From an uncultured Clostridia bacterium (lineage in GTDB: Bacteria; Bacillota; Clostridia; Christensenellales; Borkfalkiaceae), in the NCBI GenBank assembly GCA_944369635.1, contig CALVXL010000005.1, positions 1 to 13,135 on the forward strand: a stretch of DNA of 13,135 nucleotides, given 5' to 3'. Numbering within the stretch: the stretch's first letter is position 1; each line of letters opens with the position of its first letter. Positions 1 to 6,842 of the stretch are shown here, piece after piece. Both the position numbers and the translations under genes were made by a program. A model generated the notes under the pieces. It saw only the letters and a list, made by a program, of their open reading frames with translations. It made no database searches and was not told the origin of the DNA.

Positions 1-2711
1 TATTTCGAGCGGTAATGGAAATCGAGCATGACTTCCTTGTATTTGAAACGCGCGAGATCGAGAAGGCTCTCTTCTTCCAGCGCGGCGTTGCTTTCGGAAT
101 CGTCGTCGAATTCGTCGTCCGTTTCAAACCTTCCGAATCCGAGGCTGGAGGGACGCAGTTGTTTATGATCCCCCGCGATGACCACTTTCTTTGCCCGCTG
201 AATGGCGGGAACGCCCTTTTCGACGTAAAGCTGCGACGCCTCGTCGAAGATGACGAGATCGAACACATTGTCGAGCGGCAGGCTTTCCGAAACCACTTCC
301 GGCGTCATAAGCCAAATTTTGACGCCGCGGAAAAGCTCGAAGGAAAATTTATTGATAAAGCGCTGTACGCTCATTCTGCGCTTGCTTTCCACGTTGCGCT
401 TCATTTCCCCGAAGCGTTTGGAAAGCGCGATATTCTTTTCGTATACGCTTTTCAGATACTGTTTGAACTTTTCCTGCGTGAAACGCTTCTTCTTTTCGAT
501 ATATTTCCCGATCATCGAAACGATCAGCTTGTAATTCTGAATATGCGCCAGAACCGCTTTGTTTTCCGCCTCGAACGCGTCGATATGTTTCAAGACCACG
601 TAATCGAACACGTTGCGGCTGCCGTCCTTCATGGAAACGCCCGTTTTTTCCACGATGTTGTTCACCGATTCGATATAGCGTTTTTCGCTTTCCGTCAAAG
701 AATCGTACAGCGGGCGGATAAGCGCAAAACGCTCGTACGACAGAAGCCCGTCCATGAGATGCGCGGGCGAAATGAAAAACTCCTTGACGCCGTGCCGCTT
801 CTGAAAACACAGCGACATGATTTCCTTGATCTTTTTCTTGACTTTACCTTTTTTCAACGGTTTTGCCAGGAAAAAGGTATTGTCGTATTCCTTTTTAAGG
901 GCAATCAGTTGGGCGCAGAGTTTCAAAGGCTCCGCAAGCTCCAGCCTGCCGATGTTGTTTTTTACCTTCAGAAGCCACGGAAAAGACTGCAACAGGTTGA
1001 AATATTCCTTCAGCTGCGAAAGATAGATCTCGTCGGAAAACTTGTCGCGGATATTTTTCAGAGCGGGATACTGCACGATATCGAGCGCGGCGTCCACTTC
1101 GTTTTCGTACCCTACCGACTGCACGAGATAATTGCTTAAAAACACGTTGTGCGGGTTTTCCTGATAGATTTTGTACATCGGAACGCCGAGTTTTTCGTCC
1201 TTTTCGTAAAGCTTGGCGGCGATATCTTCCAAATCCTGCACGTTTTCGTCGATTTCCTGCACCGTGGCGCGGTATGCTTCCTCGTCGAAATAATACCGCT
1301 CGTCGGAATAAAGCAGGTTAAACATCTGCGTATAGAAAAATTCCTTGTCCTTGGTGTCGCTGACGAAGAGCGCATAGCGAGAAAGATCGCCGAGACGCGA
1401 ATATATGACGTCGAGCGCCGCTTTTTTCTGCGAAACCATCAGAACGTTTTTGCCTTTGAGCACGGAATCGACGATCAGACTGGTGATGGTTTGCGATTTG
1501 CCCGTTCCCGGCGGACCCTGAATGACCATTTCGTCGCATTTTTCCACGTTTACGATGGCGCTTTCCTGCGAAGCGTTGAGCGAATTGATATAGTCGATGT
1601 CCTTTTCGCGGTAGTTATCGCTCTTTTTTTCGTAGTCGGAAGGACGGAAATCGTCGGAATAATAATCGATATCCTCGGAATTTTCCAAAAGTTCGCTTAA
1701 AAGTTTATTGATTTCGTCCTTTTCGATGATCTCCTTGAAATCCTTTTGGAGCGCGCTCGAACACATGGAAAATTTGCCGAGCACCGCGTTGTTGTTGAGA
1801 TGAAATTCGCCGCTTGCGAATTTGGGAAACGTGCCCTCCTTATATTCGGCAAATGCAGAAAATTTCGGAAGTTCCGCGTCGAAACGTATGCCCGCTTCCC
1901 CGTAGTATTTTTGCAGATCTTCGATGAAATTTTCCCCGATCTCCTCGATCACGGGGCTGGGGAGCTCCCTGTTCTGCCCCGAAAACTTGTACTGCGTCAA
2001 AAGCAGATTGTTGTTGTAAAGCATATCGCGGCTTTCGTCCAGCTTGATGTACACGTTTTCGTTGTCGCGTTCCAACGCGACGGGAAAGAGCGCGAGCGGC
2101 GCGCGGATATTGAAGTCCTCCCCCGCCATACGCCCGATCACATAAGGATAACCTACGTAAAGATCGTTCTGCCCGCTTTCGCGCAGATCCTTCGTCACTT
2201 CGCGCATGAGCGTCAATAACTTTTTGAATTTATTTACCTTTGCGGCGGAGTCCGTAGCAAAATCGACTTCGCTTAGCTTGAAACTCTTCACGCGGGATTT
2301 ACCCGTAAGGTATTCCAACAGCGCCGGAAGTTGTCTGCCGTAAAGATCGTATGCGTATTTATCGTAAATTTTGCCCATGTAGAGCAAGCGGTTGCGCTTG
2401 TTGATGTTGACCAACCTGCTTTCCAGATTCTTCAGCGTTTTGCGCACGTCGTCGGTGATCTTTGCGCTTGCCGAAAGCTCCTTATGATAGCGTTCGAGCG
2501 CGGGCATGAACGCCGCTCCGTATTTTTCCTGAAACGTTTTGCCGAGCCCGCTGATGTATTGCAGTTCCTCCTGCCGCTTGGGCGCGTTTGCCGCAATCAG
2601 CCGCACCGCTTCGTCCGAACAGACGACGGGCGCCCTTCCTCCTGCGGTATATTTCTTTTTCAGACTGTTCCTCACCTTGATCAGTTCTTCGTACAATTCC
2701 TGTTGCGTCAT
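1..2711 (-). CDS. Superfamily 1 helicase with HRDC-like and DUF4011-like N-terminal regions (3' end outside window)
   Basis: An open frame runs from ATG at 2711 to the left edge (903 complete codons, no stop). Residues about 5-76 resemble an HRDC nucleic-acid-binding domain (PVVCSDEAVRLIA, EELQYISGLGKTFQEKYG). A DUF4011-like region follows (NINKRNRLL near residue 108, then RAPLALFPV). The motor motifs are Walker A GPPGTGKS at 399-406, Walker B DEASQ at 823-827, motif III GDHKQL at 847-852 and HYRS at 899-902, the order and spelling of Upf1/DNA2-like SF1 helicases. About 415 mostly charged, probably helical residues separate Walker A from Walker B, much longer than in a minimal SF1 core. The start is supported by AGAGGT at 2718-2723, six bases upstream, and by a promoter just before it. 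The role is presumably ATP-driven translocation or unwinding of nucleic acid in repair or genome protection. The C-terminal RecA-like domain and any nuclease domain are not visible. The helicase assignment is strong; the pathway is unknown. Confidence 0.9.
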   Translation of the reverse strand, partial: MTQQELYEELIKVRNSLKKKYTAGGRAPVVCSDEAVRLIAANAPKRQEELQYISGLGKTFQEKYGAAFMPALERYHKELSASAKITDDVRKTLKNLESRLVNINKRNRLLYMGKIYDKYAYDLYGRQLPALLEYLTGKSRVKSFKLSEVDFATDSAAKVNKFKKLLTLMREVTKDLRESGQNDLYVGYPYVIGRMAGEDFNIRAPLALFPVALERDNENVYIKLDESRDMLYNNNLLLTQYKFSGQNRELPSPVIEEIGENFIEDLQKYYGEAGIRFDAELPKFSAFAEYKEGTFPKFASGEFHLNNNAVLGKFSMCSSALQKDFKEIIEKDEINKLLSELLENSEDIDYYSDDFRPSDYEKKSDNYREKDIDYINSLNASQESAIVNVEKCDEMVIQGPPGTGKSQTITSLIVDSVLKGKNVLMVSQKKAALDVIYSRLGDLSRYALFVSDTKDKEFFYTQMFNLLYSDERYYFDEEAYRATVQEIDENVQDLEDIAAKLYEKDEKLGVPMYKIYQENPHNVFLSNYLVQSVGYENEVDAALDIVQYPALKNIRDKFSDEIYLSQLKEYFNLLQSFPWLLKVKNNIGRLELAEPLKLCAQLIALKKEYDNTFFLAKPLKKGKVKKKIKEIMSLCFQKRHGVKEFFISPAHLMDGLLSYERFALIRPLYDSLTESEKRYIESVNNIVEKTGVSMKDGSRNVFDYVVLKHIDAFEAENKAVLAHIQNYKLIVSMIGKYIEKKKRFTQEKFKQYLKSVYEKNIALSKRFGEMKRNVESKRRMSVQRFINKFSFELFRGVKIWLMTPEVVSESLPLDNVFDLVIFDEASQLYVEKGVPAIQRAKKVVIAGDHKQLRPSSLGFGRFETDDEFDDDSESNAALEEESLLDLARFKYKEVMLDFHYRSK

Positions 2712-2741
2712 GATCCGACCTCTTTGACATTATTCTTATTT

Positions 2742-2770
2742 ATTGTAACATACCCCCGCGCAAAAATCAA
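2742..2770 (-). promoter_or_regulatory. Sigma-A promoter of the helicase gene
   Basis: On the minus strand, TTGATT (2770-2765), a 17-base spacer and TACAAT (2747-2742) with an upstream TG that makes an extended -10. It lies about 30 bases before the helicase ATG, so the leader is short. Confidence 0.65.
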
Positions 2771-2818
2771 ACGATTGCCCCATTTTACACGCCTCCGTTT
2801 TCCGTCTGCCTTGCTGCG

Positions 2819-2850
2819 GCGGCGATTTTTTCAGCCGGAAAAATCGCCGC
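2819..2850. repeat. 12-bp inverted repeat upstream of the helicase promoter
   Basis: Perfect arms GCGGCGATTTTT (2819-2830) and AAAAATCGCCGC (2839-2850) flank an 8-base loop. No T-run follows the stem on either strand, so a classical terminator is not obvious. It lies upstream of the helicase -35 and downstream of the dehydrogenase terminator. It may be a protein-binding palindrome or a relic. Confidence 0.5.
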
Positions 2851-2904
2851 GGCTCCCGCAGTTCGATCGTCGTGCAAAGCGTTTCGCCGAAGATAGAATT
2901 TTTA

Positions 2905-2947
2905 ACGAAAACGACGGAATGCCGTCCCGGCATTCCGTCGTTTTCGT
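2905..2947 (-). terminator. Intrinsic terminator of the SDR gene
   Basis: Perfect 20-bp stem (2905-2924 with 2928-2947) and a 3-base loop, starting 43 bases beyond the SDR stop codon. Read on the minus strand, the stem's closing arm ends in TTTTCGT and is followed by TAAAAATT. It separates the dehydrogenase transcript from the helicase promoter downstream. Confidence 0.8.
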
Positions 2948-2989
2948 AGTACTCGTTTTAGCGTTTGTCGTTCAGAGCGTATTTTCCGC

Positions 2990-3757
2990 TTATATCGCGG
3001 TATATCCTCCGTCAACGGCGATGTTCTGACCGTTCACATAGGAAGAAAATTTAGACGCGAGGAACAGCGCGCAGGTATCGAGTTCGCCTTCCTTGCCGTA
3101 TCTTCCCAAGGGAATGGCGTTTTTCGCATAAGCGGAGAACCAATCCGTCTCCAGCGTATCCTTTGTCAGCGGCGTCCAGAAATACCCTGGGCAGATGCTG
3201 TTTACGGTTATACCGTCTTTGCCCCATTCCGCGGCAAGCGCTCTCGTAAGATTGACCACGCCACCTTTTGCCGCATGATAGGGCGAACAGGTTGCCGCCA
3301 TATTTCCTACCAGTCCGTACATGGAAGCGATATTGATGATTCTGCCGTACTTTGCTTTGAGCATTTCCTTGGCGAATTCCCTCGCGCAAATAAACGTTCC
3401 GAAAAGATCGATCTTCAATTCGTTGTTGAACTGATCGTCCGTAATATCCACGGCAGGCGCCACTGCACCCGTACCGGCATTGTTGACGAGAATATCCACG
3501 CGGCCGAATTCCTTCATCGTGGCGGCGACAAGCGCTTTCACTTTTTCAGAATCGGTAATATCGCAGGGATACGCCAGAACCTTTACGCCGTATTCCTTTT
3601 CGATTTCCTTTTTATTTTCTTCCAAAAGATTTTGCCTGCGCGCCACAAGCACGAGATTTGCCCCCTGGCTTGCAAAAGCTTTTGCCATTTGTACGCCCAA
3701 CCCGGTGGACGCCCCCGTAACGACGGCAACTTGTCCCGTCAAATCAAAATAATTCAT
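2990..3757 (-). CDS. Short-chain dehydrogenase/reductase (gluconate 5-dehydrogenase-like)
   Basis: A 255-residue classical SDR, the usual family length, predicted cytoplasmic NAD(P)-dependent oxidoreductase of a hydroxyl/keto substrate. The visible motifs are TGASTGLG at 14-21 (cofactor-binding TGxxxGxG), NNAG at 92-95, catalytic Ser145, Tyr160 and Lys164 (YHAAK), and ICPGYFWTP after the core. The position often held by the tetrad Asn is Asp117 (KIDLFGTF), which from memory also occurs in gluconate 5-dehydrogenase-like members. The overall wording resembles gluconate 5-dehydrogenase and 3-oxoacyl-ACP reductase relatives, so substrate is uncertain. I chose ATG at 3757 because TTCCTCCT at 3761-3768 reads AGGAGGAA on the coding strand at ideal spacing; the TTG at 3775 lies upstream of that site. 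It is a single-gene transcript with its own promoter and terminator, divergent from a TetR regulator that may control it. Confidence 0.9.
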   Translation of the reverse strand: MNYFDLTGQVAVVTGASTGLGVQMAKAFASQGANLVLVARRQNLLEENKKEIEKEYGVKVLAYPCDITDSEKVKALVAATMKEFGRVDILVNNAGTGAVAPAVDITDDQFNNELKIDLFGTFICAREFAKEMLKAKYGRIINIASMYGLVGNMAATCSPYHAAKGGVVNLTRALAAEWGKDGITVNSICPGYFWTPLTKDTLETDWFSAYAKNAIPLGRYGKEGELDTCALFLASKFSSYVNGQNIAVDGGYTAI

Positions 3758-3769
3758 AAATTCCTCCTG

Positions 3770-3782
3770 CGGCAAATTGCCG
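3770..3782. promoter_or_regulatory. 13-bp palindrome in the SDR leader (candidate operator)
   Basis: CGGCAA-A-TTGCCG is a perfect odd-length palindrome lying between the SDR -10 element and the ribosome binding site, right after the expected transcription start. The position suits repressor binding or a small leader hairpin. The divergent TetR protein is the obvious candidate binder, but that is inference. Confidence 0.45.
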
Positions 3783-3790
3783 TCTGCATT

Positions 3791-3818
3791 ATTATATCAC
3801 TATTTTTTGTAAAATCAA
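3791..3818 (-). promoter_or_regulatory. Sigma-A promoter of the SDR gene
   Basis: Minus strand TTGATT (3818-3813), 16-base spacer, TATAAT (3796-3791), a perfect -10. The leader to the ATG at 3757 is only about 27 bases and contains the 3770-3782 palindrome. Confidence 0.75.
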
Positions 3819-3819
3819 A

Positions 3820-4118
3820 CATTCGCAATGGAAGTTTTTTAAAAAAGAAAAATTTTTTCGACCTTTTCCTCATATAGAAAAAATGCCCGTCCTTAACGCG
3901 TGAAAAAAGAAAATCGCCTTGCTTTTTTATACCTTCGTCGTGTATTTAACAACATTTTGCGACAAATTTCCCTTTTTCTCGACCTTTTTCCGCGCCTCTT
4001 TTCTTTTTATAAAGTAAATTATTTTACTAAAAATAAATTTCGTCTATTATTAAACGAATCGTTAAACGCGCGCAAACGACTTTACGCAGAACTTTTTTTA
4101 TTTCGCGGAAAAATTATA
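3820..4118. other. AT-rich intergenic stretch, no gene seen
   Basis: Very AT-rich DNA between the divergent SDR and tetR promoters. A GTG-initiated frame at 3900-4217 crosses it but has no ribosome binding site, has a low-complexity F/L/K/R composition and runs through the tetR promoter, so I do not call it. Small inverted repeats are present: AGTAAA/TTTACT at 4013-4028 and AACGA-A-TCGTT at 4053-4063. Either could be a regulator site; neither is strong. Confidence 0.5.
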
Positions 4119-4147
4119 TTGACAATCCGCAATCGTTCGGATATAAT
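4119..4147 (+). promoter_or_regulatory. Consensus sigma-A promoter of the TetR gene
   Basis: TTGACA (4119-4124), exactly 17 bases, then TATAAT (4142-4147): a perfect consensus promoter. The leader to the ATG at 4226 is about 72 bases. A promoter this strong in front of a regulator usually implies repression, plausibly autorepression. Confidence 0.9.
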
Positions 4148-4154
4148 GGAATCA

Positions 4155-4176
4155 GCCGAAATTGCGGCGATTCGGC
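4155..4176. promoter_or_regulatory. Inverted repeat at the tetR transcription start (candidate operator)
   Basis: GCCGAA (4155-4160) and TTCGGC (4171-4176) flank ten bases, and a nested GCCG/CGGC pair occupies 4155-4168. It sits at about +1 to +22 of the predicted transcript, a typical autorepression position. It shares the core AAATTGC with the palindrome in the SDR leader. Confidence 0.45.
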
Positions 4177-4225
4177 GTAAAATAAGCGACGAATTTTTTA
4201 ATATGTCTATTATGTGAGGTTTGCA

Positions 4226-4753
4226 ATGGATTTACGTGTAGAAAAGACGATTAAAAGCATATTCAACACTTTTTTGGAAATGCGTGCGAAGAATCCGCTG
4301 GAAAAAATCAGCGTGACGGAACTTTCCAATAAAGCCATGATCAATAAGGCGACATTTTATCTGCACTTCAAAGATATTTACGATTTATCCGATTGCCTGG
4401 AAAGCGAGCTGGTAAACTCCATTATCGACAAAATCGCGCCGGAAGATTTCGTAAACGATCCGATTATGGCAATCGATACGCTGACCGAGGCGTACGCCGC
4501 CAAAAAAAATATGATTCAGATTTTATTTGCCGACACGCGCAGCCAGAGGCTGGCGCAGAAAGTGGAAGAAGGCGTAAAAGAGCTGCTCTTCGAGCATAAC
4601 CCGTTATGGAAGGACGATTGTGCCAAAAACACGCTCATCTCCTATGTGGTGTTCGGAAGTTATTACGCGTTCGTCAACAACGACGGCTTTTCCCCCGCCG
4701 ATTCCATTCGTTCCATCACGCATATAAACGAAAATCTTAAAAACCTGATCTGA
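4226..4753 (+). CDS. TetR/AcrR-family transcriptional regulator
   Basis: A 175-residue protein with an N-terminal TetR-type helix-turn-helix at about residues 8-55: KISVTELSNKAMINKATFYLHF fits the family pattern, with TFYLHF in the recognition-helix region. The C-terminal half (60-175) is the divergent ligand-binding and dimerisation part and shows no recognisable effector signature. ATG at 4226 is preferred because GTGAGG at 4214-4219 is a ribosome binding site six bases upstream; the in-frame GTG at 4214 would place the start on that site. Length is slightly short but normal for the family. It is transcribed alone from a consensus promoter and is divergent from the SDR gene, the usual arrangement for a regulator and its target. 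Inverted repeats at both promoters make mutual control of SDR and itself plausible. Confidence 0.88.
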   Translation: MDLRVEKTIKSIFNTFLEMRAKNPLEKISVTELSNKAMINKATFYLHFKDIYDLSDCLESELVNSIIDKIAPEDFVNDPIMAIDTLTEAYAAKKNMIQILFADTRSQRLAQKVEEGVKELLFEHNPLWKDDCAKNTLISYVVFGSYYAFVNNDGFSPADSIRSITHINENLKNLI

Positions 4754-4761
4754 TCGGAACA

Positions 4762-4791
4762 GGGCGGCGCAATTTCGGCCGCCCGTTTTTT
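4762..4791 (+). terminator. Intrinsic terminator after tetR
   Basis: GGGCGGC (4762-4768) pairs with GCCGCCC (4778-4784), followed by G and six T. It starts 9 bases past the tetR stop. Confidence 0.88.
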
Positions 4792-4823
4792 ATCGGTGTT
4801 TAAGGAAAAATCTGTACTGTTTG

Positions 4824-4850
4824 CCGCTTTTATTGAAAAAGCGGTTTTTT
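4824..4850 (+). terminator. Second, tandem intrinsic terminator
   Basis: CCGCTTTT (4824-4831), loop ATTGA, AAAAGCGG (4837-4844), then six T. It backs up the terminator at 4762-4791 and insulates nrdG from tetR read-through. Confidence 0.75.
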
Positions 4851-4890
4851 GCAAGGACTCACTTTTTTCCGAAAACGCAATCTTCTTTCC

Positions 4891-4924
4891 GCCGCCCCGA
4901 AAGCGAAATCGCTTTCGGGGCGGC
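4891..4924. repeat. Perfect 16-bp palindromic stem between tetR and nrdG
   Basis: Arms GCCGCCCCGAAAGCGA (4891-4906) and TCGCTTTCGGGGCGGC (4909-4924) with only two bases between them. On the plus strand it is followed by GCGTTAAAAA and on the minus strand by GGAAAGAAG, so it lacks the T-run of an intrinsic terminator. It may be an intergenic repeat unit, a protein site or a transcript-end hairpin. Confidence 0.7.
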
Positions 4925-4990
4925 GCGTTAAAAACTGAAGCGCTTCACAATAATTCCTTAAATTTTTTTTCTTATTCCCCTCTTTCCCCT

Positions 4991-5018
4991 TTGCCGTACG
5001 GCGCATTTATGATATAAT
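4991..5018 (+). promoter_or_regulatory. Promoter of nrdG
   Basis: TTGCCG (4991-4996), 16 bases, TATAAT (5013-5018) preceded by TG for an extended -10. It sits 27 bases before the nrdG ATG. No NrdR-box pair was seen here, in contrast with the nrdD promoter. Confidence 0.75.
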
Positions 5019-5044
5019 ATTAGAAAAAGAAACGGAGCTTTTTC

Positions 5045-5737
5045 ATGAAAATTCTGGGAATGGAAAAATTATCTCTCGTCGATTTCGACAATCACATTTC
5101 CGCGACGGTATTTACGGGCGGTTGTAATTTCCGCTGTCCGTACTGCCACAACGCCCCCCTCGTCCTCGATCCGGAAGGGCAAGGCACGATCGGCGAAGAC
5201 GAAGTATTTTCCTATCTTAAAAGGCGTAAAGGCGTTTTGCAGGGCGTATGCATTACGGGCGGAGAACCAACGCTCGCCAAGGGCTTAAAGGACTTCATTC
5301 TGAAAGTCAAGGAACTCGGCTACGACGTCAAACTCGATTCCAACGGCACGCATCCGGAAGTGCTACGCAATTTCATCGAAGAAAAAATCGTCGATTATAT
5401 CGCGATGGACATAAAAAACAGTAAAGAAAGGTACGCCGAAACGGTGGACAAAAAAAATTTCGATCTGACGCCCGTGGAAGAAAGCGTGTTTTTACTGAAA
5501 GAAAATATCGTGCCTTACGAATTCCGCACCACGCTGGTGAAGGAATTCGTCGATGAAAAGGATATCGAACGCATTGCCGAATGGCTCAAAGGCGCAGAAA
5601 GATATTTTTTACAGCATTTCAAAGACAGCGGAAACTGTATCGTGAGCGATCTGCATGAGGTCGACGAAGACACCGCGCAAAGGTATAAGGATATCGCCGC
5701 AAAAAAGATTAAATACGTAGCTTTGCGCGGGTACTGA
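5045..5737 (+). CDS. nrdG: Anaerobic ribonucleoside-triphosphate reductase activating protein (radical SAM)
   Basis: A 230-residue radical-SAM enzyme that cleaves S-adenosylmethionine to install the glycyl radical on NrdD. The iron-sulfur cluster motif CNFRCPYC is at 27-34 (Cys27, Cys31, Cys34), the SAM-binding TGGEPT at 71-76, and KLDSNGT at 96-102 continues the barrel. The length and the early cluster position fit the longer NrdG2-type activases rather than the roughly 155-residue enterobacterial NrdG. ATG at 5045 follows GGAG (5034-5037) by seven bases. It is not in the nrdD operon: it faces nrdD-trxB tail to tail across a shared terminator and has its own promoter. A generic glycyl-radical activase is possible in principle, but the nearby nrdD supports this call. 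Confidence 0.92.
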   Translation: MKILGMEKLSLVDFDNHISATVFTGGCNFRCPYCHNAPLVLDPEGQGTIGEDEVFSYLKRRKGVLQGVCITGGEPTLAKGLKDFILKVKELGYDVKLDSNGTHPEVLRNFIEEKIVDYIAMDIKNSKERYAETVDKKNFDLTPVEESVFLLKENIVPYEFRTTLVKEFVDEKDIERIAEWLKGAERYFLQHFKDSGNCIVSDLHEVDEDTAQRYKDIAAKKIKYVALRGY

Positions 5738-5845
5738 GCCGCGCACCGTTTAACCGCACTTTTTCAAAATTTTCGAAAATTAAAGTACGCGCCGCGTATA
5801 AAATTTTCGTTGATACGTTTTTTCTGTTTCTATTTTCCGATATAC

Positions 5846-5893
5846 AAAAGCGTTCCGCGCAGTTGTAAAATGCGCGGAACGCTTTTATTTTTT
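5846..5893. terminator. Bidirectional terminator between nrdG and the nrdD-trxB operon
   Basis: Perfect 16-bp stem, AAAAGCGTTCCGCGCA (5846-5861) with TGCGCGGAACGCTTTT (5871-5886), and a 9-base loop. The plus strand continues into ATTTTTTT, a strong tail for nrdG. The minus strand ends TTTTG, a weaker tail for the flavoprotein transcript. Confidence 0.88.
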
Positions 5894-5923
5894 TATAAAA
5901 CATAGCGTCTTTATCGTTTATGT

Positions 5924-6829
5924 TCAGAAATTTTTATCGATATACGCGCAGGCGGCAAGCGCGGATACCGCTCCGTCCGCCGCGGCGGTGGTCAGCTGAC
6001 GGATCTTTTTGCTGCGGCAATCTCCCGCAACGAAAACTCCTTCACAGGAAGTTTCGCAACTCTCGTTTGCCGCGATATAGCCGTCCTTATCGAGGGTAAC
6101 AAGATTTTCGAATTTTTTATTGTCGGGAATTTGTCCGATCGCAACAAACAGCGCGCCGATTCTGTGTTCTTTAATTTCTCCGTTTTCTTTGTAGCGAAAC
6201 CCTTCGAGTTTATCCGTACCGATATATTCCGTAAGCGAAGTATTCGGTTTCCAGATGACGTTTTGTTTCGAAAGCAACGTTTTAACCAAGCTTTCGTCGC
6301 CGAAAAACCGATCGAAAAGCGTATAAACGTACACTTTGGGACAATAGCTTGAAAGCAGTATGCCGTATTGCAGCGCCGTATTTCCGTCGCCGACGAGCGC
6401 AACTTCTTCCCCCGAGTAAAACGGGCCGTCGCAGATGGCGCAATACGAAATGCCGTTACCCGTCAGCTCTTCTTCATGGGGAAAACGCAAATGTTTATGC
6501 TTTACGCCCGCCGCAATGATGACGCTTTTCGCTTCATGCGCGCCGTAATCGGTTTTAACGATAAAACCCTTCCCGTTTTTCTCGACCGAAAGCGCCTTTT
6601 CCAGCTCGACCTCCGCGCCCAGCGCGGTGATCTGCTCAAACAGGCGATCCGCAAGATCGCTGCCCGAAATTTCCTTGATGGTCGGAAAATTTTCCACGCG
6701 CGGAGAATTGGCGATCTGTCCGCCGAACGTTTCTTCTTCCAGTATCTTTACGCTTTTTCCGTTCCTTAACGCGTACAGCGCGGCGGTCATTCCCGCCGCG
6801 CCTGCGCCGATTATCACGATATCGCTCAT
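5924..6829 (-). CDS. trxB: Thioredoxin-reductase-like flavoprotein lacking the NADPH arginine motif
   Basis: A 301-residue protein of low-molecular-weight thioredoxin reductase size and layout. GAGAAG at 8-13 is the FAD-binding GxGxxG, CAICDG at 130-135 is the redox-active CxxC, and AGDCR near 268-272 with RQLTTAAADGA is the second FAD segment. The pyridine-nucleotide domain keeps a GxGxxA (GDGNTA, 147-152), but the usual HRRxxxR that grips the NADPH 2'-phosphate is replaced by TLFDRFF at about 170-176. That loss is seen in ferredoxin-dependent and other non-NADPH flavin thioredoxin reductases, so ferredoxin or NADH may be the donor (inference). It begins 13 bases after the nrdD stop, with AAGGA overlapping that stop, so the two genes are co-transcribed. 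The expected partner is the redoxin domain fused to NrdD; a general thioredoxin is the alternative. Confidence 0.88.
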   Translation of the reverse strand: MSDIVIIGAGAAGMTAALYALRNGKSVKILEEETFGGQIANSPRVENFPTIKEISGSDLADRLFEQITALGAEVELEKALSVEKNGKGFIVKTDYGAHEAKSVIIAAGVKHKHLRFPHEEELTGNGISYCAICDGPFYSGEEVALVGDGNTALQYGILLSSYCPKVYVYTLFDRFFGDESLVKTLLSKQNVIWKPNTSLTEYIGTDKLEGFRYKENGEIKEHRIGALFVAIGQIPDNKKFENLVTLDKDGYIAANESCETSCEGVFVAGDCRSKKIRQLTTAAADGAVSALAACAYIDKNF

Positions 6830-6842
6830 CGGTTTTTTATCC

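Noticed and set aside
15..1139. Long plus-strand open frame opposite the helicase
   Set aside because: It is antisense to a frame with clear SF1 helicase motifs, has no family signature and is rich in F, R, H and V as expected for a complementary shadow.
2819..2850. Stem-loop considered as a terminator
   Set aside because: No T-run follows on either strand, and the SDR transcript already ends at the 20-bp stem at 2905-2947; listed only as an inverted repeat.
3900..4217. 105-codon GTG-initiated frame between SDR and tetR
   Set aside because: No ribosome binding site, low-complexity AT-driven composition, and it runs through the perfect-consensus tetR promoter and leader.
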